Shown: piece after piece, positions 45,301-54,282 of the stretch
Position numbering within the stretch: position 1 is the first letter of the stretch
How the letters are laid out: every line of letters starts with the position of its first letter
Source: Pyrenochaeta sp. MPI-SDFR-AT-0127
Taxonomy: Eukaryota; Ascomycota; Dothideomycetes; Pleosporales; Cucurbitariaceae
Reading direction: 5' to 3'
Assembly (NCBI GenBank): GCA_020747015.1
Contig: JAGTJM010000012.1
Location: 558,001 to 622,000, forward strand
Length of the DNA stretch: 64,000 nt
The notes under the pieces: model-generated
What the model was told of the DNA's origin: nothing
The model's input: only the letters and a program-made list of their open reading frames with translations
Database searches by the model: none
Position numbers and translations under genes: made by a program

Positions 45301-46696
45301 CAAAGATAGCGTCAATGCTATGAAGTGGCGGAAGACTCAGATCAATTCCCTTGCCCACTCTAGAATGTGACGAGTTTCCTGTCTTTCCTTGATGTTGTGG
45401 CTTCGTAGAGGTCTCCATAAGCTTAGCCGCTTCGATGAGATCAACTCCATTGAACGTCGTATCCACTGTTGTTTCTGTATGATTTCCAACTAGTGCCTTG
45501 ACCCCAACATAATCAGAGTTCGAATTATCGTCGTCAGTTACAGGAGGATCATATGAATCAGCTTCATTGCCGCCCCCATCTTCCGGTCCTTGAACGGCTG
45601 GGTTATCCAAAGATGATTCAGCGAACGATAGCCTGTTGTGTCTGCGGCGTAAGCATACAACGGAGTTTGCATCTCGTTGTTGATTACCCTTGGTCCGAAT
45701 CGGCTGCCCCACAACAGTCCCTTTGTTGACAACTGACACATCTCTTGACTTTGGCAATAACCGCTCGTTAGAACCGGCAGAGTTTGACAAGGGACTGGTC
45801 GCGGATAACACATTACAAATCTTTTCAGTTTGTTCATAGCAATCGATTGATACCTCGGTCGGTACTGTCGCTTCACATCCCGCGTGTCCCCCGGGCTCAA
45901 TTGGAGTAGAGGGTGTTTTCGAGGGAGAACCTGTGACTTGCTTGCCTTGAAGTAGATCCTGGACTTTGTGCTCTGATCGCTTCTTCAATGATTCAGCAAA
46001 TGTTATCAGAATCCGTCCTGACACGTCGTCTCTTTCCTCGCAGTAGTCATAGTCCAGATCGATGCAGCCATTCTTGGTAAGAGTTGGTGGTACGTGCTGA
46101 CTAGGTTGGCTGTGCTCCGCAAGTTCGCTATGTTCGGTTCTTTTATCTCCTTTCCGTATGGTTCCAGATCTTTTGTTGTTGTGGTCCTCGTGCATAGGGT
46201 CGCTAACACCAAGGTACTGAGAGGGCGAAGTCTCATACTTGAGCTTTGCCTTCCGAGGCCATCTACACTTGTCGGCAGTCTTGTTTCTGATACAAGTATC
46301 ACATGGAATCTCCCCATTGCATCTCTTGAATCCTCGCCGTGTACATTGAGGACATCGTGCCGCTATTGCTATTGCCTCCTCCGCAGTAGGCATGCGACAT
46401 TTCTTTCTTCTGTCTGAGATGCATCGGCCACAGCGTTCCTCTCCATTTTCTCTGAGACACTGGTATGCAGCGTTGCCACCACGTGTGAGGCAGTGATAAC
46501 AGCAGCCGTGCGGTATTATGTCAGCGTTGTCGTGCGGTGCAGCCTCAGGATGCCTTGGTTGCTCCTCTATGACTGGGGAACAAAGCGTGAGTTCAACTTC
46601 AAAAGTCAGATTTTGAACAGTTTTCAGGCTGATGCTATGGAAAGAGTAGTATCTTACTCTTGAGGTCTGTAGCAACAAGTGGTTGCTCCCTGTCAT
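39371..46696 (-). CDS. DNMT5: DNMT5-type cytosine DNA methyltransferase fused to RING and SNF2 helicase
   Basis: Four coding exons: 46696-45166, 45113-44369, 44311-39839 and 39791-39371, about 2,389 residues as read from ATG 46696. The introns are 52, 57 and 47 bases; every join restores frame. Order of parts: two Cys clusters (about residues 65-100 and 115-144); a disordered linker; the C5-methyltransferase fold with motif I IATMCSGTESPLLAL, motif IV VAGFVCKDLS (catalytic Cys ~585), motif VI LLENVKAK, motif VIII LPQTRERMYMIA and motif X LAGNAMSTTVIG; a second Cys-rich patch (CNCEG...CSVCNHTACEDC); SNF2 motif I GGVLADLPSFGKT (~1516) and DEYH (~1759); a RING finger (CSSPEC...CGHTACERC, ~2090-2135); and helicase motif VI AIARSRRYGQVKQ. 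This is the DNMT5 layout. Known DNMT5 is an ATP-dependent maintenance enzyme for hemimethylated CpG. The 5' end is uncertain (see the upstream feature). Confidence 0.93.
46573..46657 (-). other. Candidate 5' intron of the DNMT5-like gene
   Basis: This 85-base segment begins GTAAGA, has a CTGAC branch-like site and ends in a pyrimidine-rich CCCCAG. If removed, the downstream frame (IEEQPRHPEA) joins in phase to an upstream frame that reads ..LVATDLK. If retained, the ATG at 46696 reads straight through. Only one of the two can give the main protein N-terminus. Confidence 0.5.
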
Positions 46697-46856
46697 TTCC
46701 CGCTGTGCGTGATTCTCTCAATGGAGTGCGTTGACTCGATTGTGCTGTTTCAGATTTTCTTTGTAGACGGGCCTCAACCGCGTCGCCTTCCCAAGCAGGT
46801 ATTGAACCATTAAACTCGCGTTTCCGTTTTCATGAAGCTGTTGGTATTGGCGCCAT
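46658..46856 (-). pseudogene. Possible original N-terminal exon of the DNMT5-like gene, broken by TGA
   Basis: From ATG 46856 the frame gives MAPIPTAS, then an in-frame TGA (46830-46832), then 57 open codons starting KRKREFNGSIPAWEGD, which look coding and include a basic nuclear-signal-like cluster. This frame enters the next exon in phase if the 85-base segment 46573-46657 is spliced out. So either the first exon carries a nonsense mutation (or a sequence error), or the true start is elsewhere. No GT donor lies between the ATG and the TGA, so a small intron cannot remove the stop. Confidence 0.45.
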
Positions 46857-47423
46857 CTGTACATGTAAGGCAAACCATTCATTCGTAATTGAAAGAGGCA
46901 CTGAGTGTAGAGTCAAGGATGGAAAGACGTTTCGGGAGAGATCATGTGTAATGAGATGAGGACGACAAGCTAATGCAAGTTTTGATTGAGAAGTTTACAA
47001 AGGCAACGTGATAAAGTTGTGTCGCGCCGCGTCAACATAAGTATCCGTGGTGAACGCGCAATCACGTTTTGGCCCCGCTTTTTCCCTGAACCCCACCAGG
47101 TAAGAGTGTGGTTTCCACATGATGCGCAGTAAACAGCATCAAGCCTCGTGAGTGGATCAAAAGGTCCGAACAGATAGACAGAGGTAAAGGAGAAAGGTTG
47201 ACATATACATTGACAAGAAGAGTATGAGTAGCCGAGGCGGGCGGACTGCCATGTCAGGCAAGGTGGGGTGCTCGAAATGGAAAGCGTTGGCTGCGCATGC
47301 ACGCCCATCATGTACTTCGAAAGTTTTCTGCCCTAAGCAGTTTCCGACTATAAAGTCTAGTGACATAAGGAATACCACCACCATTTGAAAACACTGCATA
47401 TTCAATTGCGAAGAGAGAGCACC
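46857..47423. other. Divergent promoter region
   Basis: Between the DNMT5-like gene (minus) and the 2H phosphoesterase-like gene (plus). A 54-codon frame (MNGLPYMYRW...) starts just upstream of 46856 on the minus strand and could act as an upstream open frame. Nothing else supported. Confidence 0.45.
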
Positions 47424-48502
47424 ATGTCCAATCAGACCCCGCATCCTGCCCATACGACAAACACATTCGAGGACCTCAGTGGGATCTCGACTTCCGAGTT
47501 CAGCAACCCGTATGATGCATTGATATCAGCATGTGAGGATGACACGGTATTCTGCTATCTCCATGCCTGTGGGCATCCTATTCTGACCGATCGCTGCAGC
47601 TGCAAATTCAGTCAAAGTACAGTCTCCATCGCGCCACTAGAAATTCTCAGCAAAAGGCCAAGTTGCTTGATGAAAACTTCCCAGGCGTCACCATTGATCC
47701 TATCTTATCAAGACTATGCGATCCAATGATCGAACCAGGATATGTAGATCCACGGCACTGTCTGGTCATTTGGGGGCGGCCGACTCAGAAGGTCAAGGAC
47801 CTTATCAACCGAGTGCAGCAAGAGCTCCTAGCAGTGGCACCAAGTGAGTGGTACAGGGATGGTATTCTGAGGATATGACTTTTAATTGAATCAGATCTTT
47901 GGCTTATGCCTCAAGACTGCCTCCACATCACTGCTTTGGAAGTAACGCACTCCAAAAAGGCTGAAGAAATAGAACAGCTGGTCCAACAAATCCGTGGTGA
48001 GGCCCCTGCTATGACTGACTACACGTACTACCATCGCGCTCGTCTTATCAAACCACTGATCGGCTACGATGCCTCGGCCCTAGCGCTGAGCTTTGTGCCT
48101 GCGGCTGGCGAGAGCCTTTCACCAGGTCGAACCGCCGAAGACGACAAATTTACTTACCACCATCTACGTCGAGACATGTTTGGGCTCTGCAACGATGCCG
48201 GAATCAAAGCAGACTCTCGATACGTGGTCCCATCAAGCCACTTGACCATTGGCCGCTTCATCGACCCGAAGGATTTTGCTGATGCGAACGGCTCGCCTGA
48301 CCCGCTAAAGATGAAAGCTTTCGTAGAGAAGATCGAAGAGATCAACAACTGGCTTGAGAAAGAATTCTGGCCCGAGCATAATGACAACAAGATTCCAGAT
48401 GGAGGCGAATTCAATATCGGCGAAGAGACTGGATTGAATTGCCGCATGGGAACCCTTTGGTATGGGGGCGGGAAGACAGTGCATAGCGGAAAGGGCTATT
48501 AA
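47424..48502 (+). CDS. 2H phosphoesterase-like (RNA ligase/cyclic phosphodiesterase fold) protein
   Basis: Three exons, 47424-47546, 47600-47843 and 47895-48502, give 324 residues. Introns are 53 bases (GTATTC...CTGCAG, phase 0) and 51 bases (GTGAGT...ATCAG, phase 1). The second join reads APNLWLMPQDCLHITALEV. Two H-x-T/S-type motifs mark the fold: HITAL (first) and SHLTIGRF (second), spaced about 100 residues apart. The 2H superfamily acts on 2',3'-cyclic phosphates or related RNA ends; this fungal branch is usually labelled RNA ligase/cyclic nucleotide phosphodiesterase, with no tested substrate. The start is the ATG of MSNQTPHP. Acceptor CTGCAG (47597-47599) is my choice; a second in-frame acceptor 12 bases on would drop LQIQ. 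Confidence 0.82.
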
Positions 48503-49095
48503 ACGTTGATCATGTGGCGAGGCACAACAATGCTCTTGGGGATTTGCTACGTGTGGGACAAGACATAGAAAATAAAGTAGACCAAACTCCCGATATAGAT
48601 TTGATTGGTTCAAGTCTCCACGCAGAGATGCAATGATTGACTTCGATCGGCTGCTAGACCTTGAATAAGGGTATGTCATTCGATACTCAGATAGTTCAGT
48701 GGCTACTGGTAAATGCCTATGAGATTTGAGTAGCGCGTAAACCGTTCTGGAGGATGGCAGCTCTGGAGAGCGGAGGTCATGCCCAATGGCGGGACACGTT
48801 GCTTGGCATGCTCGTGCTGCAAGATCACCGAAGCTGAATCAGAAACAGCTTTGAAACCACAACTTCCCCATGACACTTGTCCGAGTCCAACTTACCATTG
48901 GATACTTCGTACCGTCATAATAATTATATTACGCGATTGGAATATTTGCAACGTATCTTGAGGGCATTCACGACATCAAGAACCTACTAGCGGGGTACCA
49001 TTCCTGTTGCCTTCCCCAAGCCCAAATACGTGGCAGCAACTACACATTATATAAAGAAGCTCTCCCTGGGACCTATTGCGACTTATACACCAAAC
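48503..49095. other. Intergenic region upstream of SEC18
   Basis: No gene supported. Short frames show no features. Confidence 0.5.
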
Positions 49096-51717
49096 ATGTT
49101 CAACCGAGACCGCGTCCCAGGCCTCCCTGGAAGTTCTCCACGACCTCCACAGCGGAATGACGGCTATGGAAGACCACCACAACAGCAGCCGCCGCCCCAA
49201 CGGTCGCAAGGTTACGACACAAGAATGGGTGGCTACGACGACCGGCAAGCAGCAGGCTATGGAGCTCCGCCACCTGCTGGCCAACGTCTGCCGGCAAGAG
49301 GCCCACAAGGTGGAGGCAGTGCGCCTGCTAGGCAATTGCGGCCGATTAAGAGCCCTGGAGGCAACGCCTATGCCTTTGGCAATCTGTATGCACTTCTAGC
49401 TATATTGTGAGGAATTGCTAACAGCGTACAGTGTCGCGGTATCCCCACAAGATTTCCCTCCAACGCCCGACGGTTCCGATATCTACATTATTCTCAACGG
49501 CAACTTCGTCCTCTCCGCACGGCCTACCCAAGGCTGCCAACCCGGTGAAATAGGCCTCACAGATGCACAGCGAACATGGGCAGGCATCACACTTGGGCCC
49601 CAGGATGTTGTCACAGTGCAACCATATGATGCATTCAGCCAGAGCGGTGGGCAGTCATATCTGGGCGGCGTTGAAGTAGAAGTTGGTTTTGCGGCGAGAA
49701 AGACGACGGATGTTCCATATGACCAGGAAGAACTTGCAACACAGTTTAAGAAGAACTTCGAGAACCAGCTTCTTGCGCCAGGTCAACAGCTCCTATTGGA
49801 CGTCAAGAATATTCCTTTGAGGATGTCAATTAGGACGGTGCAATTAGTGGACCTTTCCATGGAGAAGTCGGACACTTCTGCGCCACCCATTACAGATCCA
49901 CGGGCTCGCGGTATTCTTACGAGACACACACAAGTCGACTTCTTCAAGGATGCGCGGACAGACATCAAGCTGAAGGCGTCTTCCAAGCGGCCTGCAGCAA
50001 ATTCTATTATCCAACCTGGGTTTAAGTTCGAGGATATGGGCATCGGTGGATTGGATACTGAATTCAGTGCAATCTTCCGAAGAGCCTTTGCATCTCGTAT
50101 CTTCCCTCCTGGACTGGTGGATAAGCTCGGTATTCAGCACGTTCGCGGTATTCTCCTGTATGGCCCTCCTGGTACCGGAAAGACCTTAATTGCGCGCCAG
50201 ATTGGTAAGATGCTGAACGCCCGGGAACCCAAAGTTATCAACGGCCCAGAAGTCTTGAACAAGTACGTCGGTCAGTCTGAAGAGAATATTCGGAAGCTTT
50301 TCGCCGATGCAGAGAAAGAATACAAAGAGAAGGGCGACGAGAGTGGACTTCATATCATTATCTTCGACGAACTTGACGCCGTCTGCAAACAGAGAGGCTC
50401 TGGTGCCGGTGGCGGGACGGGTGTTGGTGACAGTGTAGTCAATCAATTGCTTTCCAAACTTGATGGTGTGGATCAGCTGAACAACATCTTGCTCATCGGT
50501 ATGACCAACCGTATGGACATGATTGATGAGGCGCTTCTGCGTGCTGGACGCCTCGAGGTGCATATGGAAATTTCTCTTCCAGATGAGTCGGGCCGCGCGC
50601 AGATTCTCAAAATCCACACCACCAAGATGCGCAGCAATGATGTGCTCGAGTCAGACGTCAATGTTGACGAATTGGCAAAGCTCACAAAGAATTTCTCTGG
50701 AGCCGAGCTCAGTGGGTTGGTCAAGGCTGCATCGTCGTATGCTTTCAGTCGACATATCAAGGTTGGAACAATGGCAGCAATCAATCCCGATGTCGAGAAC
50801 ATGAAGGTCAACCGTCAGGATTTCTTGAATGCGCTTGACGAAGTAAAGCCGCTTTTCGGTGTTGCCGAAGAAGAACTCGGTAAGCGCTTGCTGCGCGGTA
50901 TTGTCCACTTCTCGCCCTTCATCAAGGATATTCTGGAAGAAGGGCGCCTGTACATCAACCAAGTCAGGAAACCAGACTCGACCCCGATCCTCTCTGTTGC
51001 GTTACATGGCCCACCCGGCAGCGGTAAGACGGCGCTCGCCGCGAAAATGGCCATAGACTCGGGTTACCCATTTATCAAATTGATCTCACCTGAGGACATG
51101 GTTGGGTTTAGCGAGATGCAGAAGGTACAACAGCTGGACAAGACGTTCCGAGATGCATACAAGAGTCCTCTCAGCGTCATTGTGATTGACAACATTGAGA
51201 TGCTTGTAGATTGGGTACCGATTGGCCCACGGTTTAGCAACACCGTTTTGGTTGCGCTGAAAGTTCTACTAGAGAAGCAGCCACCAAAGGTATGTTCAGG
51301 CCTGGGAACATTCAGCCGTCTTTCACGGCGGCGAAGGCGTATTACTATGCATTTCGCAAATATGAAAGCTAACGAACATAGGATCGCCGCCTGTTGATCT
51401 TCGCGACAACAACCGAGCGCTCGGTACTCACTCAGCTCGATCTCTTCAGCCGCTTTGATGCCGAGATCGCGGTACCCAACGTCAACACACAGAGTGAACT
51501 CGCCAATGTTTTACAGGAGTCCGGCGCCTTCTCGGAAACCGATCAACGGCGTGCGATTGGAGAGATTCAAGAGATTACGGGTAGCACCGACATAGGCGTT
51601 GGTATCAAAAAGATCTTGACCGGCATTGAAACCGCTAAGCAGGATCAAGATGTTCCTGGTCGGTTTGCTAGAGTCATGTCACGGGCTATTGCAGCCAACA
51701 GGGGCATATCCTCGTAA
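49096..51717 (+). CDS. SEC18: Vesicle-fusing ATPase Sec18/NSF
   Basis: Three exons, 49096-49385, 49432-51289 and 51382-51717, encode 827 residues. The 46-base first intron ends at 49431; an upstream AG at 49424 would break the frame. The second intron is 92 bases (GTATGT...CATAG). The N-terminus is Pro/Gln/Gly-rich and disordered for ~95 residues, then comes the NSF N domain (FVLSARPTQGCQPGEIGL). AAA domain D1 has Walker A GPPGTGKT (~341) and Walker B IIIFDELDA (~407); D2 has GPPGSGKTALA (~623) and VIVIDNIEML. Sec18 disassembles SNARE complexes with alpha-SNAP after membrane fusion, throughout the secretory pathway. All catalytic motifs are intact. Confidence 0.97.
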
Positions 51718-52051
51718 GAGCACTGCATTAGAGGTTCAGCGTATGGCCTGCATAGATAGATAGCCAAAATCGAAGCTTATTCACCCTAGAGCCACAAACA
51801 TAGTTGCCTTCTGCCCTGAATCTCATGCTCATCATATCGCGGTCCTGTAGTTGGTATATTGTTCACCTTGAGATCAAATTTGATAGCACCGTCCCCAGAA
51901 ACTGCAATACGAAACTACCTAGTTCTCGTCCCTTTCTCCAACCCCCGATGTCGCACAGGGTCCCCAATCCCTCTTAACCCGTTCCCGCCCTCATCTGTCA
52001 CTTGTCAGGCCACATGTTGATAACCTCACATTGACACAAATCCACGTCCTG

Positions 52052-52068
52052 CCCCCCCCCCCCCCCCC
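52052..52068 (+). repeat. Poly-C tract (17 C)
   Basis: An uninterrupted run of 17 C followed by GAGCGCGCGCC. Likely length-variable; its length may be inaccurate in the assembly. Confidence 0.9.
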
Positions 52069-52300
52069 GAGCGCGCGCCACCACAGTGCCACACTTTTCC
52101 GAACCCCAACATATCCCTTCCCCAATTCTCCATCCCTTGCCCTGTATTCGAACCGAAATCCAATCCGATGAAACACCAACGAGAATGAAAACCACCATGA
52201 GCTCACCGCTTCCCTCTTTAACGGAAAGCTCGTCGATTCAAAAGAGGTCGCACTTGGGCCGCGATGCTTCCGGCGCCCAGGGTGTGGGGGAAATGGGGGA

Positions 52301-52310
52301 GGGGGGGGGG
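52301..52310 (+). repeat. Poly-G tract (10 G)
   Basis: Ten G preceded by GGGGGA, so 15 of 16 bases are G; with the GGGGG at 52286-52290 it could form a G-quadruplex. Confidence 0.8.
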
Positions 52311-53593
52311 CGCGAGAAAAGTAAGACACAGCTTCGTCTCTAGAATGCTGTGGCCGGGAGTCTTTTCTCCCCGTTCCTATGAAAGGAACATCGTGGAGTG
52401 CATGTATAATTTTTTTTTCTTTTTCTTTATGTGAGACGTGAAACTGGCTGCAGTGTAGCCGAACGGGTGTTTTGTTGGTGTACTCTTTTTGTGTCCTTTA
52501 CTAGTCTGGTCTTGTTCTTGCATGATGTTTGCATTTTCTTTATACACACCGCATGCTCAGCTCTCGCATTATCGCCTCTGCACCTCGCCGATGGTCTTTG
52601 ATGCATTCTCAGGGATTACCTTTAGCTTGCAGATTCATGTTCGGAAACGCCGGTCCGACAGAGAGGATCAAGATTCCGACCAACGTGTCACATGATATCG
52701 CTAAGCACCCGAATGTTTACACAACAGCCATGGTGGGGTTTTTGGTGCCGCAACATCATGCTTAGTCAACAGCACAGTCACTCTCGGACTCATTGGCAGT
52801 CAATATGTATTTTGGGATGAGACAATTTGATTACAAAGATATTTACGTGTGGACACGAGCCACTCCTCCTATACGAGAAGTGGTCGGCCGGTGTCGTCAT
52901 ACATAGGCCGTGACATCAACATGTGGGTGAGACAAAAGAGAGCCACACCGAATAGGCCTGTGACTGACCGGATCATAATCATCAGCCACAGAATGAGCCC
53001 TTCTCCATCAAGACGCCAATCCCAATCCAGACCGTTCCCAAATCAAGGAGACGAAAGTAAAAATGAAGCGAATAGCTCAACGCTCTGAGCCCATCAATCT
53101 GGTCCCACTCCTCATTCGTCCACTCTGGGCGAATCAAGACTTCATAAGAGCTCATGGGAAACGCAGAGGGCCTTGACCGTTGCCCTGTGGACGCGCCTAC
53201 TGCCGCACTGTTCGAGTCCCCACTGTCAATGAAAAGCCGCTATTCGCTCGCTAGAGACCCATAAGCGCGTAGCACTTGCGTTAGGCAGCGGGCCGAACCG
53301 AGTCACATTGCTGGAAAAGGGAAAATGGCGTGTAGCCGCTAAAGCAGCGAGATGGTATGCCGAGGAGTGGAGCGGAGTGGAGCGGAGACGCGGAAAGGAG
53401 AGAGTCCAAGACCGTGAGAAGCGAAGTATGCGACCTGCAGGTACCGTACGAATGTGATAGGCAGGTAATTGGATATTAATTCAGGGGAATCGTGAAGTGA
53501 ACGTATGCCGCCAAGAGCTTTTGACAGGAACCGAAAATCATATGTAAAGAGTCATCCACAGGCTGAAAGGCAATTTTGAACAAGTAGAAAGCA

Positions 53594-54282
53594 CTAATAG
53601 TCGACTGGTGCTGGGAATCGTCGCTGAGCGGACTTGTACTGCTCGGGATATTTGCGTGCTGCTCGCTCATTCAGCGTACTATTGAACGTCAGTGCTGAAT
53701 TGGACCAAGCCAAGCGGCGGATCACGTACTCTACTCGCTTCTGCGTCCACTGCAGATCTTTCTGCACTTCCTTTGCGGCTCTCATGCCATCAGCAAAGCT
53801 TGTTCGTGCGCCAGCCAATCGTCGCTGGGCGAGCGCCTGCAATTCAAGGAGTTCGCGGTGCTTGGCGTTCAATTCACCAGATCTGCACACTTGTCAGTTC
53901 CAAAATTCTAGCTTCTTGCAGGCTTTCAAGATCGCCTGTAAACGATCTCAGGAACTCACGTTTGCGCTTGTTTTGCCAAGCTGCGATCCAGCGGCATTGG
54001 ATCGAATGAGCCGTTCATGCGGTTGCCCATATAATCGAGGAGATCGACGCTGGCGGCACCGCTAGTCGAATCGTAATCACTCGCACTGCCGGCATAATTG
54101 CTGGACGTTGCTGACGGCTCGTATGATGGAACGCCGGAAGTAGTAACGCTATCTGGGGCCTCTGGTGGTGAGCCTGCCACGCGCCCGTAGGTGTGCTGGG
54201 GCGGGTAGTAGTAGCCAGGTTTCTGTGGCACGTTGATTGGATATGTCGATTGAGGATAGTGGTAATAAGCGTGTGTAGCCAT
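53594..54282 (-). CDS. KXD1: KxDL-motif protein Kxd1 (BLOC-1-related)
   Basis: Three exons, 54282-53960, 53882-53730 and 53678-53594, encode about 186 residues. Introns are 77 bases (GTGAGT donor, GTGCAG acceptor, phase 2) and 51 bases (GTACGT...AATAG, phase 2). The first ~95 residues are Tyr/Pro/Ser-rich and disordered. The conserved part starts FDPMPLDRSLAKQAQTSGEL, continues LLELQALAQRRLAGARTSF and AAKEVQKDLQWTQKRV, and ends RAARKYPEQYKSAQRRFP. This matches the KxDL family; the KxDL position itself reads QKDL. In yeast Kxd1 is part of the BLOC-1 complex on endosomes. The second intron is a multiple of three with no stop, so it could be retained. Confidence 0.85.

Larger units (their letters stand above)
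51718..53593. other. Intergenic region between convergent genes
   Basis: 3' flanks of SEC18 and KXD1. Contains homopolymer tracts (listed separately) and a GGAGTGGAGC-type direct repeat at about 53373-53387. Short frames only; no gene. Confidence 0.5.

Noticed and set aside
53190..53240. tRNA T-loop-like GTTCGAGTCCC
   Set aside because: No pairing T-stem, acceptor stem or A-box around it.
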